DNA of 64,000 bases from the NCBI GenBank assembly GCA_011390635.1, contig JAABSA010000001.1, positions 144,623 to 208,622 on the forward strand, in the 5' to 3' direction. Below are positions 26,683 to 34,912 of the stretch, one piece after another (position 1 is the first letter of the stretch; the number at the start of each line of letters is the position of its first letter). The notes under the pieces were generated by a model. It saw only the letters and a program-made list of their open reading frames with translations. It was not told the origin of the DNA and made no database searches. The DNA is from Desulfotignum sp. Its GTDB lineage: Bacteria; Desulfobacterota; Desulfobacteria; Desulfobacterales; Desulfobacteraceae. The position numbers and the translations under genes were made by a program.

Positions 26683-27612
26683 TCATCGGTCCCTGTTAAT
26701 CACATATCCGGCAATGGCCCGAAGGGAGTCTGCATTGCCGTCAAATATTTCAAGGGCCTTCAAGGCCTCGTTTGTCAGTTTTTTTGCATAGGCAATAGAC
26801 CCTTTGACCCCCATAATCGCAGGAAAGGTCAGTTTGTTTTTCACTGCATCTGATCCTGCGGCTTTCCCCATTTTTTTTGGATCTCCCTGCACATTTAAGA
26901 TATCATCCATGACCTGAAACGCCAGCCCCACATTGGCGGCATATCCTGCCAGATGCTGTTTGAAATCGTCGGGGGCATCGACGCTCACAGCACCGGCTGC
27001 CACACTGGCACAAATCATCCGGCCGGTTTTCAAGGCATGGATATGTATGAGATGATCCAATAGAAAAGATTTATTCCCTTGTTCCGTATTTTTGCAGTCA
27101 GACTGCATGTCCAGTACCTGACCTTCGACCATGCCGTTAACACCCGCAGCTTCAGAAATTATGGCAATCAGTTCCAGTAGATTTTCCGGTTTGGGAACAT
27201 GATCAAACAGGGTATGGGGGCAGGACAATATATAAAACGCATGGGTGAGAAGGGCATCCCCAGCCAGCACTGCCGTGGCTTCACCAAACTTTTTGTGGCA
27301 GGTGGGAAAACCCCGCCTGAGATCATCATCATCCATTGCCGGCAGATCATCATGAATCAGAGAATAGGTGTGGATCATTTCCAGGGCGCAGGCAGCGGGC
27401 ACGGCAAACAAAAAATTGCCTCCGCAGGCACGGGCTGAGGCTATTGCCAGGACAGGACGCAATCGCTTTCCTCCGGCCATGAGGGAATGGGTCATGGCCT
27501 GCACAAGTTCCCGGTCAGAATCAAATTGCCCCAGAATTTTTTCCAGCCCGGTATTTACGAGAGCCTTTTGTTCCTGTAAAAAGGCAGACAAGTTAAAGCT
27601 ATGATCATTCAT
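26683..27612 (-). CDS. ispA: Polyprenyl (farnesyl/geranylgeranyl) diphosphate synthase
   Basis: This short-chain prenyltransferase elongates DMAPP with IPP to C15 or C20. The 309-residue protein has the first aspartate-rich motif in HDDLPAMDDDDLRRG. The second reads DDILN rather than DDxxD, so the third Asp is Asn. Also present are GGKRLRP (substrate binding), QVLDMQ and KTGRMICASV. ATG 27612 overlaps the xseB stop by 8 bases. The product length cannot be set from sequence alone. The order xseA-xseB-ispA-dxs is widespread. Confidence 0.93.
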   Translation of the reverse strand: MNDHSFNLSAFLQEQKALVNTGLEKILGQFDSDRELVQAMTHSLMAGGKRLRPVLAIASARACGGNFLFAVPAACALEMIHTYSLIHDDLPAMDDDDLRRGFPTCHKKFGEATAVLAGDALLTHAFYILSCPHTLFDHVPKPENLLELIAIISEAAGVNGMVEGQVLDMQSDCKNTEQGNKSFLLDHLIHIHALKTGRMICASVAAGAVSVDAPDDFKQHLAGYAANVGLAFQVMDDILNVQGDPKKMGKAAGSDAVKNKLTFPAIMGVKGSIAYAKKLTNEALKALEIFDGNADSLRAIAGYVINRDR

Positions 27613-27829
27613 GATCAAACGGGGCTTCCACAAGTGACCCGTCCAGATCCCGGGTCAACTGGGTGATCCTTTTTTCTGTGCTGTCAAGGATTTGCATACA
27701 GTATCGGACCTTTTCAATGCCGGTTTCATATTTTTTCAGGGCCTGTTCCAGGGGCAGATCCCCGGATTCCATTTCCTTTACAATGATCTCAAGCTGTTTT
27801 AAAGCAGTTTCAAATGTTGTCTTTGCCAT
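27605..27829 (-). CDS. xseB: Exodeoxyribonuclease VII small subunit
   Basis: XseB is the small helical-hairpin subunit that binds several-fold to XseA in exonuclease VII, which degrades single-stranded DNA in both directions. The 74-residue protein has the signature FETALKQLEIIVKEMESGDL followed by LEQALKKYETGI. ATG 27829 has GGAGAAG upstream and lies inside the end of xseA (20-base overlap), a typical coupling for these subunits. Confidence 0.95.
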   Translation of the reverse strand: MAKTTFETALKQLEIIVKEMESGDLPLEQALKKYETGIEKVRYCMQILDSTEKRITQLTRDLDGSLVEAPFDHE

Positions 27830-29159
27830 GTATTTTCTTCTCCACCCGTGTCTGAATACGTCCTTTGGATAAAATAATTTCAACCCTATCCTGAACTGCC
27901 ACCGTGTCGGCATCCAGGATTACTTTTTTGTCCGGCAAGGTTCGGGCAATGCTGAAGCCTCTTTTTAAAACTGATGCGGGATCCAGTGCTGCAAGTGTTG
28001 CTGCAGCCTGTCTGACCTGATGTTTGTTTTCAAAAATACAGGTTTTTATGGCAATTGCCAAATGGTTGCACAAATCAGCCACCTGCCGGGTCCGGGTTTG
28101 AAGCTGGGGTGCTGCGCCGGAAAGTGCCTGGGATATCCAGGACAGTTTTTCTGTACCATGAAATATCTGCCGGTCCAGGGCATGCTGCATGCGCAGAAAA
28201 TGGGTTTCTATTGTCTGTTTGACATTGGCCACAACCTGGACCGGGCTTTTCAAGCGGCTGTGCAGATCATCCACTTTCTGATGAAAAAAGGCAAGTTTCT
28301 GGGTTATGGCAGTGGACAAAGAAAAGTGCAGGTCCGTGATATGCCTGGCCAGCTGTTTTTTTTCAGGCAATACCAGTTCAGCTGCTGCCGAAGGGGTAGG
28401 TGCCCTGACATCAGCTGTAAAATCAGCAATGGTGGAATCTGTTTCATGGCCGATACCCGTTACCACCGGAATTTTGGAAGCAAAGATGGCCCGTGCTACA
28501 ATTTCCGAATTAAAGGCAGCCAGATCTTCCAGGGCACCACCGCCCCGGGCCAGGATGATCACATCAGAGCTGCACTGCTGGTTTACTGCTTCAATTGCAC
28601 ATACAATTTCATTCTGGGCCGGATCTCCCTGGACCATCACAGGAACGATTTGAAGGCAGCAGTTGGGAAATCTGCGCTGTGCTATATGGATGATATCACG
28701 CACTGCAGCACCGGTACCAGAAGTGATGACACTAATTTTTTGAGGCAGATACGGAAGGGGTTGCTTATGAACCGCATCAAAAAGGCCTTCATCTCCCAGT
28801 TTTTTTTTGAGTTGCTCAAATGCTTTTTGAAGGGCACCTGCACCTTCGGGTTCCACATGTTCAAAAATCAGTTGGTAGCTGCCCCGGGGTTCATACAGAG
28901 TTAACCGGGCCAGGCCGAAAATTTTCAACCCGTTTTCAAGGGCGAATTTCAATGACCGCTTCTGATTTTTAAACATGACACAGTTGATGACCGCCTGGGC
29001 ATCCTTTAAGGAAAAATAGGAATGGCCCGATGCCGGTGCTGCATAATTGGAGATTTCGCCTGTAATCCAGACAAAGGAAAACCGATCCTCGAGAATGGTT
29101 TTTATTTCCCGGGTCAGGTGAGAAACCGTATAGATATGACCGCTTTTTGGTTGTTCCAT
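27810..29159 (-). CDS. xseA: Exodeoxyribonuclease VII large subunit
   Basis: XseA is the catalytic subunit of exonuclease VII. The 449-residue protein starts with the family motif YTVSHLTREIKTILE and an OB-fold nucleic-acid-binding domain (about 1-105). The catalytic domain follows, with SGTGAAVRDI, RGGGALEDLAAFN, PVVTGIGHETDSTIADF and the conserved RAPTPSAAAEL. A long coiled coil then runs to the C-terminus. ATG 29159 has AGGAAA upstream; an ATG six codons earlier has no such site. It is the first gene of the minus-strand group ending at the EF-G paralogue. Confidence 0.96.
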   Translation of the reverse strand: MEQPKSGHIYTVSHLTREIKTILEDRFSFVWITGEISNYAAPASGHSYFSLKDAQAVINCVMFKNQKRSLKFALENGLKIFGLARLTLYEPRGSYQLIFEHVEPEGAGALQKAFEQLKKKLGDEGLFDAVHKQPLPYLPQKISVITSGTGAAVRDIIHIAQRRFPNCCLQIVPVMVQGDPAQNEIVCAIEAVNQQCSSDVIILARGGGALEDLAAFNSEIVARAIFASKIPVVTGIGHETDSTIADFTADVRAPTPSAAAELVLPEKKQLARHITDLHFSLSTAITQKLAFFHQKVDDLHSRLKSPVQVVANVKQTIETHFLRMQHALDRQIFHGTEKLSWISQALSGAAPQLQTRTRQVADLCNHLAIAIKTCIFENKHQVRQAAATLAALDPASVLKRGFSIARTLPDKKVILDADTVAVQDRVEIILSKGRIQTRVEKKIHGKDNI

Positions 29160-29441
29160 GTCGTTTCCTGTATGCATCCATCCCTGCAAAATCAAAGATT
29201 ATATTTATAGAATGATTCAGTACCAAAAGTCAACTCCGGGAAGATCCCCAGATATTGACCAAGCCCTGTGCAGGTGTCTGAGTAATACCGAAGCCAGGTA
29301 GCGGGTAGAATTGTAAAAACCCGGCAACGAATAAAGTCCGATAATATATATTATGTAAACTTTTTAGGTTTTGCCTGTTTCAGAATTCATCCGGAACCGT
29401 TGGGATACGCTGCAAAATCGATATATAACCAAATAATAATC

Positions 29442-29469
29442 TTGAAATCCTGGGGGTAGATGTTATATT
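29442..29469 (+). promoter_or_regulatory. Sigma-70 type promoter for the Bax-inhibitor-1 family gene
   Basis: TTGAAA (29442-29447) and TATATT (29464-29469) are 16 bases apart, and the start codon is about 45 bases from the -10. The rest of the 354-base gap (29160-29513) between xseA and this gene holds no coding signal I can support. Confidence 0.6.
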
Positions 29470-29513
29470 GCCTGCAACAGAAGTAAGCCAACCCAAAATT
29501 TTCGGAGGAAAAA

Positions 29514-30215
29514 ATGAACACTGCATCTGCCCAAACCACTACCATGATAAAGGTGAACACCTTTATCAGAAGCGTGTACAACTGGATGACCATCGGTCTG
29601 GTTCTGACCGGGTTTACATCCTATTTCGTTTCCCGCAGTCCGGTTCTGCTCCAGGCATTTCACGGCAATCCGGTCATGCCCATTGTACTTTTCATCGGCC
29701 TGATTATCATGTGCGGTTATCTTTCCGCCAGGGTACAGAAAATGCAGGCCACTACAGCCACGGGTTTATACGTGGCCCTGACAGTGGCCTACGGTCTCAT
29801 TTTGACACCCATTTTTCTCATTTACACAGCCGCATCCATTGTGTCCACATTTTTTGTCTGTGCTGCCACTTTCGGAGCAGCAAGCGTTTACGGCATGGTC
29901 ACCAAAAAAGACCTTACCGGCATGGCACAGTTTCTGATGATGGGACTCATCGGCCTGATCATTGCCATGGTGGTGAATATTTTCATCGGTTCCACCATGA
30001 TGCAGACCATTATATCCATGATCGCCGTGCTCATTTTCACCGGCCTGACCGCCTATGACACCCAAAAACTCAAAAATATGGCCGTCACCATGCCGGACAA
30101 CGCCACCGGGGCCATGGTCCGCAAGGGCGCCATCATGGGTGCATTAAGCCTGTATCTGGATTTCATGGGGCTGTTCATCCACCTGCTGCACCTGCTGGGG
30201 GTTGCGCGCGATTAA
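29514..30215 (+). CDS. Bax inhibitor-1 / YccA-YbhL family membrane protein
   Basis: The 233-residue protein has seven hydrophobic helices spaced through its length and the family pattern near the C-terminus: LIFTGLTAYDTQKLKNM, then GALSLYLDFMGLFIHLLHLLG. Bacterial relatives include YccA, which moderates FtsH proteolysis, and BsYetJ, a pH-sensitive calcium leak channel. Which applies here is unknown. A strong ribosome binding site (GGAGGAAA) precedes the ATG. The gene is a single transcription unit, with its own promoter upstream and a textbook terminator 30 bases downstream. Confidence 0.9.
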   Translation: MNTASAQTTTMIKVNTFIRSVYNWMTIGLVLTGFTSYFVSRSPVLLQAFHGNPVMPIVLFIGLIIMCGYLSARVQKMQATTATGLYVALTVAYGLILTPIFLIYTAASIVSTFFVCAATFGAASVYGMVTKKDLTGMAQFLMMGLIGLIIAMVVNIFIGSTMMQTIISMIAVLIFTGLTAYDTQKLKNMAVTMPDNATGAMVRKGAIMGALSLYLDFMGLFIHLLHLLGVARD

Positions 30216-30244
30216 CAAACAAACTGTAGTATTGTAGAAATAAT

Positions 30245-30288
30245 AAGAGAGGGGCTGGAATGCAAAGGATTCCAGCCCCTCTCTTTTG
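30245..30288 (+). terminator. Rho-independent terminator after the Bax-inhibitor-1 family gene
   Basis: A perfect 17-bp inverted repeat (30245-30261 with 30269-30285, core GAGAGGGGCTGGAAT) closes a 7-base loop and runs into TTTT. Confidence 0.9.
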
Positions 30289-30354
30289 GTAGCGGCCGTA
30301 AAACCCGGATCTCATTTTTTTTCCAGCAAATCTGAAAAACCGGTCTGTTCTATT

Positions 30355-30390
30355 GATAATCGGCCTTCAAATGATAATCGGCCTTCAAAA
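30355..30390. repeat. Intergenic 18-bp tandem repeat downstream of glmM
   Basis: The unit GATAATCGGCCTTCAAAW occurs twice head to tail (30355-30372 and 30373-30390), differing only at the last base. It lies in the gap between the terminator at 30288 and the glmM stop codon. Confidence 0.85.
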
Positions 30391-30434
30391 AAATCTGGCC
30401 GGGTGTATCCATGGGTCAAAACCGCAGGCAGAGC

Positions 30435-31772
30435 TCAGATGTTTTCCCGTATGGCCTGGCAGATCTTTTCACAACAGGCTTCTGTCACCTCTTTTTCCGG
30501 TCCTTCCACCATCACCCGCAGCAGCGGCTGGGTTCCGGAATACCGCACAAGTACCCGCCCTTTTCCCGCCAGCTGCGTTTCTACCTGTTCAATGGTTCGG
30601 GCTATGGGTGCAATCTGCGTAAAATCCGGGCGGGATGCATTCACTGTTATATTTTTCAATACCTGGGGATACACTCGCATTATTTGAGCAAGCGTTGCCA
30701 AAGATTGGCCAGTTTCTGCCATCACCGCCAGCAGCCGCAAAGATGATAATATACCGTCTCCGGTGGTGTGGTCTTCCAGAAAAATCATATGGCCGGAATC
30801 TTCTCCCCCCATGATCGCACCGGACCGCTTCATTTCTTCCAGCACCTTCCGGTCCCCTACCCCGGTTTTGACATGATCGATGCCCAGGGTTTCCAATGCT
30901 TTGCTCAACCCGATATTGCTCATTATTGTGCTTACAACAATGTTGTTTTTCAGCTGGTTTTTTGTTTTTGCATGTATGGCGCAGATAGCCAGTATCCGGT
31001 CACCAGTAATTTCATTGCCCATCTCATCCACGGCAATCATTCTATCGGCATCCCCGTCAAAGGCAATTCCCAGATCAGCTTTTCGGGACAAAACCTGTTC
31101 CTGGAGATCCCGGGTATGCTGGGAGCCACAGTCTTTGTTTATATTGAACCCGTCCGGCCCATCATGGATGAATACCGCATCAAACAACTGGTCATGAAAT
31201 ACAAGGTGACAGATATCACAGGCCGCCCCATTGGATGCATCCACCACCAGCTTTATCCGGGAAGATAGTTTCCTGAAAGGAAACTTGTCCAGTAAGAAAT
31301 GGGCATACATTTCCAAAGCATCTGGAATAATTGATATTTTCCCTACCTTATCCCGTGGAACAATGTGGGGCTCCCGGATATTGGTTTCAATGGCATTTTC
31401 TTGTTCATCTGTGAGTTTGATGCCACCTTTCTGAAAAATTTTAATACCATTGTCATAAAACGGATTGTGGGAAGCTGAAATAACAATTCCGGCACCGACC
31501 CCTTTCAGATGAGCGGTCAGAAATGCCACCCCGGGTGTGGGTATCACCCCTGCCAGACCCACACCCACACCAGCAGATGCTGCACCTGCTGCCAGGGCCG
31601 CTTCCAGCATGTCCCCGGAAATGCGGGTATCTTTTCCGATGACCACCTGCTCCTGTCCGAGTTCTTGGGCCAGAAGTGCGGCTGCCCTGCCCGTTTTGAG
31701 GGCGGTTTCACAGGTCATGGGATGGACATTGGCCCGGCCACGGATACCGTCTGTTCCAAACAATTTTGTCAT
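30435..31772 (-). CDS. glmM: Phosphoglucosamine mutase
   Basis: GlmM interconverts glucosamine 6-phosphate and 1-phosphate on the way to UDP-GlcNAc for peptidoglycan and lipid A. The 445-residue protein begins MTKLFGTDGIRGRAN and has the phosphoserine loop ISASHNPFYDNGIK (Ser near 101), the metal-binding DGDADRM, the sugar-binding GGEDSGH and the phosphate-binding RYSGTQP. The last motif differs from the common RPSGTEP but is in the right place. It lies 26 bases after the beta-helix protein gene on the same strand. Confidence 0.95.
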   Translation of the reverse strand: MTKLFGTDGIRGRANVHPMTCETALKTGRAAALLAQELGQEQVVIGKDTRISGDMLEAALAAGAASAGVGVGLAGVIPTPGVAFLTAHLKGVGAGIVISASHNPFYDNGIKIFQKGGIKLTDEQENAIETNIREPHIVPRDKVGKISIIPDALEMYAHFLLDKFPFRKLSSRIKLVVDASNGAACDICHLVFHDQLFDAVFIHDGPDGFNINKDCGSQHTRDLQEQVLSRKADLGIAFDGDADRMIAVDEMGNEITGDRILAICAIHAKTKNQLKNNIVVSTIMSNIGLSKALETLGIDHVKTGVGDRKVLEEMKRSGAIMGGEDSGHMIFLEDHTTGDGILSSLRLLAVMAETGQSLATLAQIMRVYPQVLKNITVNASRPDFTQIAPIARTIEQVETQLAGKGRVLVRYSGTQPLLRVMVEGPEKEVTEACCEKICQAIRENI

Positions 31773-31798
31773 GAATAATATATCCCTGATGTGATTTT

Positions 31799-32980
31799 TT
31801 AAATCTTCAGCTGTTCTGATAAACTGGTTTCAATATTATGCAGCCATCCGGATCCCAATGATTTGGTTTTGGCATCAAGTTTCCGGATAACCGATATATA
31901 GTCTTTTTTGTTTTCTGCTGCCAGTACCGAGATCTGGGTGACAAAGGTCTGGCCTTGAGATGTCAGACAGTTTTGGTCCATATCTGCATCAAACTGTTTT
32001 CTGACGGCTTCCATTTTAAACAACATTCTTTCACAGGCCTTGGAGGCCCTGAGCGTATCACAAAATTTTTCCAGCTGCCTGATACGTTCCTGTATACACC
32101 CGGCCAGGGTTTTCTGGAGACCTGACACCAGTTTTTTGGACAAATCGTCTTTGACAAAAAGGGGGCGTACATGCATATACCAGGCACCTAAAGCTGTCAG
32201 GGAGGCAATATACCGGATATTGTGATTGAATATCCGTACAGTTCCGGTATGCAGCCCCGGCCGCCTGGGCAGAGAAACCGATTTTGTTCCTGCTGCCAGA
32301 ATCATTCTGTCATAACGTTCCTCATCTTTGCGGACAATGGAGCCCGCCCCTGTCAGGCAGCCGAATCCGATGCGTACCGGCCCCACCAGTCCCCCCTGCC
32401 CGCCAAGAAAAATGGGATGCTGGTCAAGCATCACCCCCTGGTGGACATTGCCCATCATGGAAGCGGTGGCTTTGTCCTGGTTGGGGGTATAGTTAAAATG
32501 CACAAAAGAGGACCCCACCTCTGAATGGTCTTTGCGGCTGGTACCCCCGGCCATGAAGCAGTCACAGAAATTGATCAGACTGCCAAGGGTAACAAAAGGA
32601 AACAAAATGGTCTGTTTGAGCCCCACCGTATGGGCAGCACCAGCCTGCTCTTCGAGAATCGTACCGGACCTGACATGAGCGTTGGATCCAAATACATTAT
32701 CGCCTAAAAACACCGCTTCCTGAAAATACCCGCCATTGAGCCGGACATTTTTCCCGGCCAGGCAGTTTTCCATGGTCACGGGTGCTTCATAGCCAATGGT
32801 TGTACCGGGCAGAATCAGGGTATTTTTCCCCACAATTTTGGATCCGGCGAATATGGTTACTTCATCCCCGGAGATCCTTTCCGGATCCACATCATCGGCA
32901 ATATAAACCGAATCAGGGTTGGGCATGGCCACGCCTTTTGCCAGCAGCTTGTCTTTGATGGTATGGTCGTTTGGATTCAT
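31799..32980 (-). CDS. Stand-alone left-handed beta-helix protein (GlmU acyltransferase-like)
   Basis: The 393-residue protein has an N-terminal hexapeptide-repeat beta-helix (about 35-250) similar to the acetyltransferase half of GlmU. Conserved stretches include HTVGLKQTILFPFVTLGSLI, CFMAGGTSRKDHSEVG, HFNYTPNQDKATASM and GGQGGLVGPVRIG. The C-terminal 140 residues are helical with no recognised domain. It lacks the pyrophosphorylase signature of full GlmU. The glmM gene directly downstream points to amino-sugar activation. Related proteins are often annotated as UDP-N-acetylglucosamine pyrophosphorylase, but I cannot confirm an activity. The start is uncertain: ATG 32980 has no good ribosome binding site; ATG 32926 (MPNPDSV) is the alternative. 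Confidence 0.75.
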   Translation of the reverse strand: MNPNDHTIKDKLLAKGVAMPNPDSVYIADDVDPERISGDEVTIFAGSKIVGKNTLILPGTTIGYEAPVTMENCLAGKNVRLNGGYFQEAVFLGDNVFGSNAHVRSGTILEEQAGAAHTVGLKQTILFPFVTLGSLINFCDCFMAGGTSRKDHSEVGSSFVHFNYTPNQDKATASMMGNVHQGVMLDQHPIFLGGQGGLVGPVRIGFGCLTGAGSIVRKDEERYDRMILAAGTKSVSLPRRPGLHTGTVRIFNHNIRYIASLTALGAWYMHVRPLFVKDDLSKKLVSGLQKTLAGCIQERIRQLEKFCDTLRASKACERMLFKMEAVRKQFDADMDQNCLTSQGQTFVTQISVLAAENKKDYISVIRKLDAKTKSLGSGWLHNIETSLSEQLKI

Positions 32981-32988
32981 AGGACTTA

Positions 32989-33018
32989 GTATTAATCGCC
33001 CCGGCAGTCGGCTGTCAA
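32989..33018 (-). promoter_or_regulatory. Candidate promoter for the beta-helix protein gene and glmM
   Basis: On the minus strand TTGACA (33018-33013) and TAATAC (32994-32989) are 18 bases apart. Transcription would begin around 32982, almost at the ATG. The remainder of the 321-base gap to pgi holds no gene I can support; it contains a short inverted repeat AACGTA/TACGTT upstream of pgi. Confidence 0.45.
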
Positions 33019-33301
33019 CAACTTATTGACCGATGTTGAAAAAAATCGTCCTGATGAAGCGATCCAGGGTATCTATAATGCAGGGCGGCAACCTCCGGGG
33101 CGGCATCCATACCGACCGGTTCAACGCGGCTTCACATGCGAGGGTCCCTCCCTGATGTATAATCTCTTTACTCTCCCTGCAAATACTGGTACAAAACTAT
33201 CAGCCAACCAATGAACGTATGAATAACACCTACGTTTGAAACAGCTATGCAGAAAACTGAAATAGATCAAATCGTCATAGCAAGAAGGATGATATTTACC
33301 C

Positions 33302-34912
33302 ATGTATGATTCAGACAGTTTTATATCGCTGCAAAACCAGGCTTCCCGGTTTGATTCGCCGGAATTTCATTTAAAACAGATGATCAAAGCCCCTGGCCGG
33401 CTGGAACAATTCTCCCTGACTGTGCCGGGTTTGTTTTTTGATTTTTCCCGCCAGCGCCTGGATCAAAAGATAAAAAATAGTCTTGTGACCCTTGCCCGGA
33501 AAAGCGGAGCAAAAAAAATGTTTTCCCGGATGGTCCTGGGAGACAAGGTGAATACAACAGAAAACCGGGCAGCACTGCATACTGCTGCCCGGGCTCTTGT
33601 TGATACCAACCTGGTGCCCGAAGATACGGGTATCATGAACGATATTAAAAAAGTCACCCGGGCCATAGATATTTTTTCTGCAAAAATCCGACAAGGCAGC
33701 CTAACAGGCACACGGAAAAAGCCCTTTACCGATGTTGTGGTGGTGGGTATCGGCGGGTCTTATCTGGGGTGTGAATTTGTGTATGAAGCATTGAAGTCAT
33801 GCCATACACCCAAGATAGCTCTGCATTTTCTGTCCAATGTGGATATTGACAATTTTGCACAGGTCACAGCAGATATCAATCCAGACACCTGTTTATGGAT
33901 CATTGTATCCAAATCCTATACCACCACGGAGACCCTGGCCAATCTGGCCCAGGCCAAGGCCTATCTGGAACGTAACAACCTGCTGCCCCGGGATCATTTG
34001 GTGACCATTACTGCCAAGGGAAGTCCCGGTGATGACCCGTCCAACCCGGTGCTGGAAAGTTTTGACATGTTTGATTTCATCGGGGGCCGGTATTCGGTTT
34101 CATCTGCCGTCGGCGGGGTGCCATTGGCGCTGGCTTTTGGATTTGATGTGTTTGAACGGTTTTTAAAAGGGTGCCACACCATGGACAGCCATGCGCTTTG
34201 TGCGGCCGAATCTGAGAATATTCCTCTCATGGCAGCCCTCATCAGCATATGGAATACCAGGATTCTTGGCTACACTGCACAGGCCATTATCCCCTATTCC
34301 AGCGCCCTTTCAAAGCTGGCACCCCATGTTCAGCAATTGTATATGGAAAGCCTTGGCAAGGGGGTGGACAGCAATGGAATCCCCTTGCTCCGGCCTGCCG
34401 GCAGCATTGTTTTCGGAGAGCCCGGCACCAATGCCCAGCACTCCTTTTTTCAGCTTGCCCACCAGGGGCCTGCCTTTCCTGTGGAATTCATCGGGGTGCT
34501 TGCACCTGGATATGCAGGGGAGCAGGTCACATCCAAAGGGGTTTTCAACCACCAGGAATTGTGGGCGAACCTCATTGCCCAGACCCTGGCCCTGGCGGAA
34601 GGTATGGACCATGAGGTGCCTGCCAGGGCCTTTACTGGAAACCGGCCCTCCTCTTTGCTGGTTGTAAAAGACCTTTCACCGGAAAGCATCGGTATGCTGC
34701 TGTCATTCTATGAGGCCAGGACCGTGTTTGAAGGGTTTATTCTGGGCATCAATCCCTTTGACCAGTTCGGGGTTGAGCTTGGAAAAGTGCTGGCATCCGG
34801 CATCAGAAAGGAAATGGCCGAAAAAAACCAGAATCCTGACCACAGCATAACCCACTTGGATACTACAGCAGCATTCTATATCAGGTCCCTGTTTGCCGGC
34901 AAAATCGGTTAA
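33302..34912 (+). CDS. pgi: Glucose-6-phosphate isomerase
   Basis: Pgi interconverts glucose 6-phosphate and fructose 6-phosphate. The 536-residue protein shows GIGGSYLGCEFVYEAL for phosphate binding, SKSYTTTETLAN, the family signature around GGRYSVSSAVGGVPLALAFG, and GVDSNGIPL. GTNAQHSFFQLAHQG carries the catalytic histidine region. The stop codon overlaps the convergent fabH stop by four bases, so the two genes share their 3' ends. Upstream is an AAGAAGGATG stretch about 12 bases from the ATG. Confidence 0.95.
   Translation: MYDSDSFISLQNQASRFDSPEFHLKQMIKAPGRLEQFSLTVPGLFFDFSRQRLDQKIKNSLVTLARKSGAKKMFSRMVLGDKVNTTENRAALHTAARALVDTNLVPEDTGIMNDIKKVTRAIDIFSAKIRQGSLTGTRKKPFTDVVVVGIGGSYLGCEFVYEALKSCHTPKIALHFLSNVDIDNFAQVTADINPDTCLWIIVSKSYTTTETLANLAQAKAYLERNNLLPRDHLVTITAKGSPGDDPSNPVLESFDMFDFIGGRYSVSSAVGGVPLALAFGFDVFERFLKGCHTMDSHALCAAESENIPLMAALISIWNTRILGYTAQAIIPYSSALSKLAPHVQQLYMESLGKGVDSNGIPLLRPAGSIVFGEPGTNAQHSFFQLAHQGPAFPVEFIGVLAPGYAGEQVTSKGVFNHQELWANLIAQTLALAEGMDHEVPARAFTGNRPSSLLVVKDLSPESIGMLLSFYEARTVFEGFILGINPFDQFGVELGKVLASGIRKEMAEKNQNPDHSITHLDTTAAFYIRSLFAGKIG

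Noticed and set aside
29229-29330. Possible further copy of the dispersed GC-rich repeat upstream of the Bax-inhibitor-1 family gene
   Set aside because: Only short stretches such as GATCCCC and GGTGTC agree; an alignment needs several gaps and is not convincing.
33026-33214. 62-codon open frame in the gap upstream of pgi
   Set aside because: It has no ribosome binding site, no recognisable motif and unusual composition; treated as chance.
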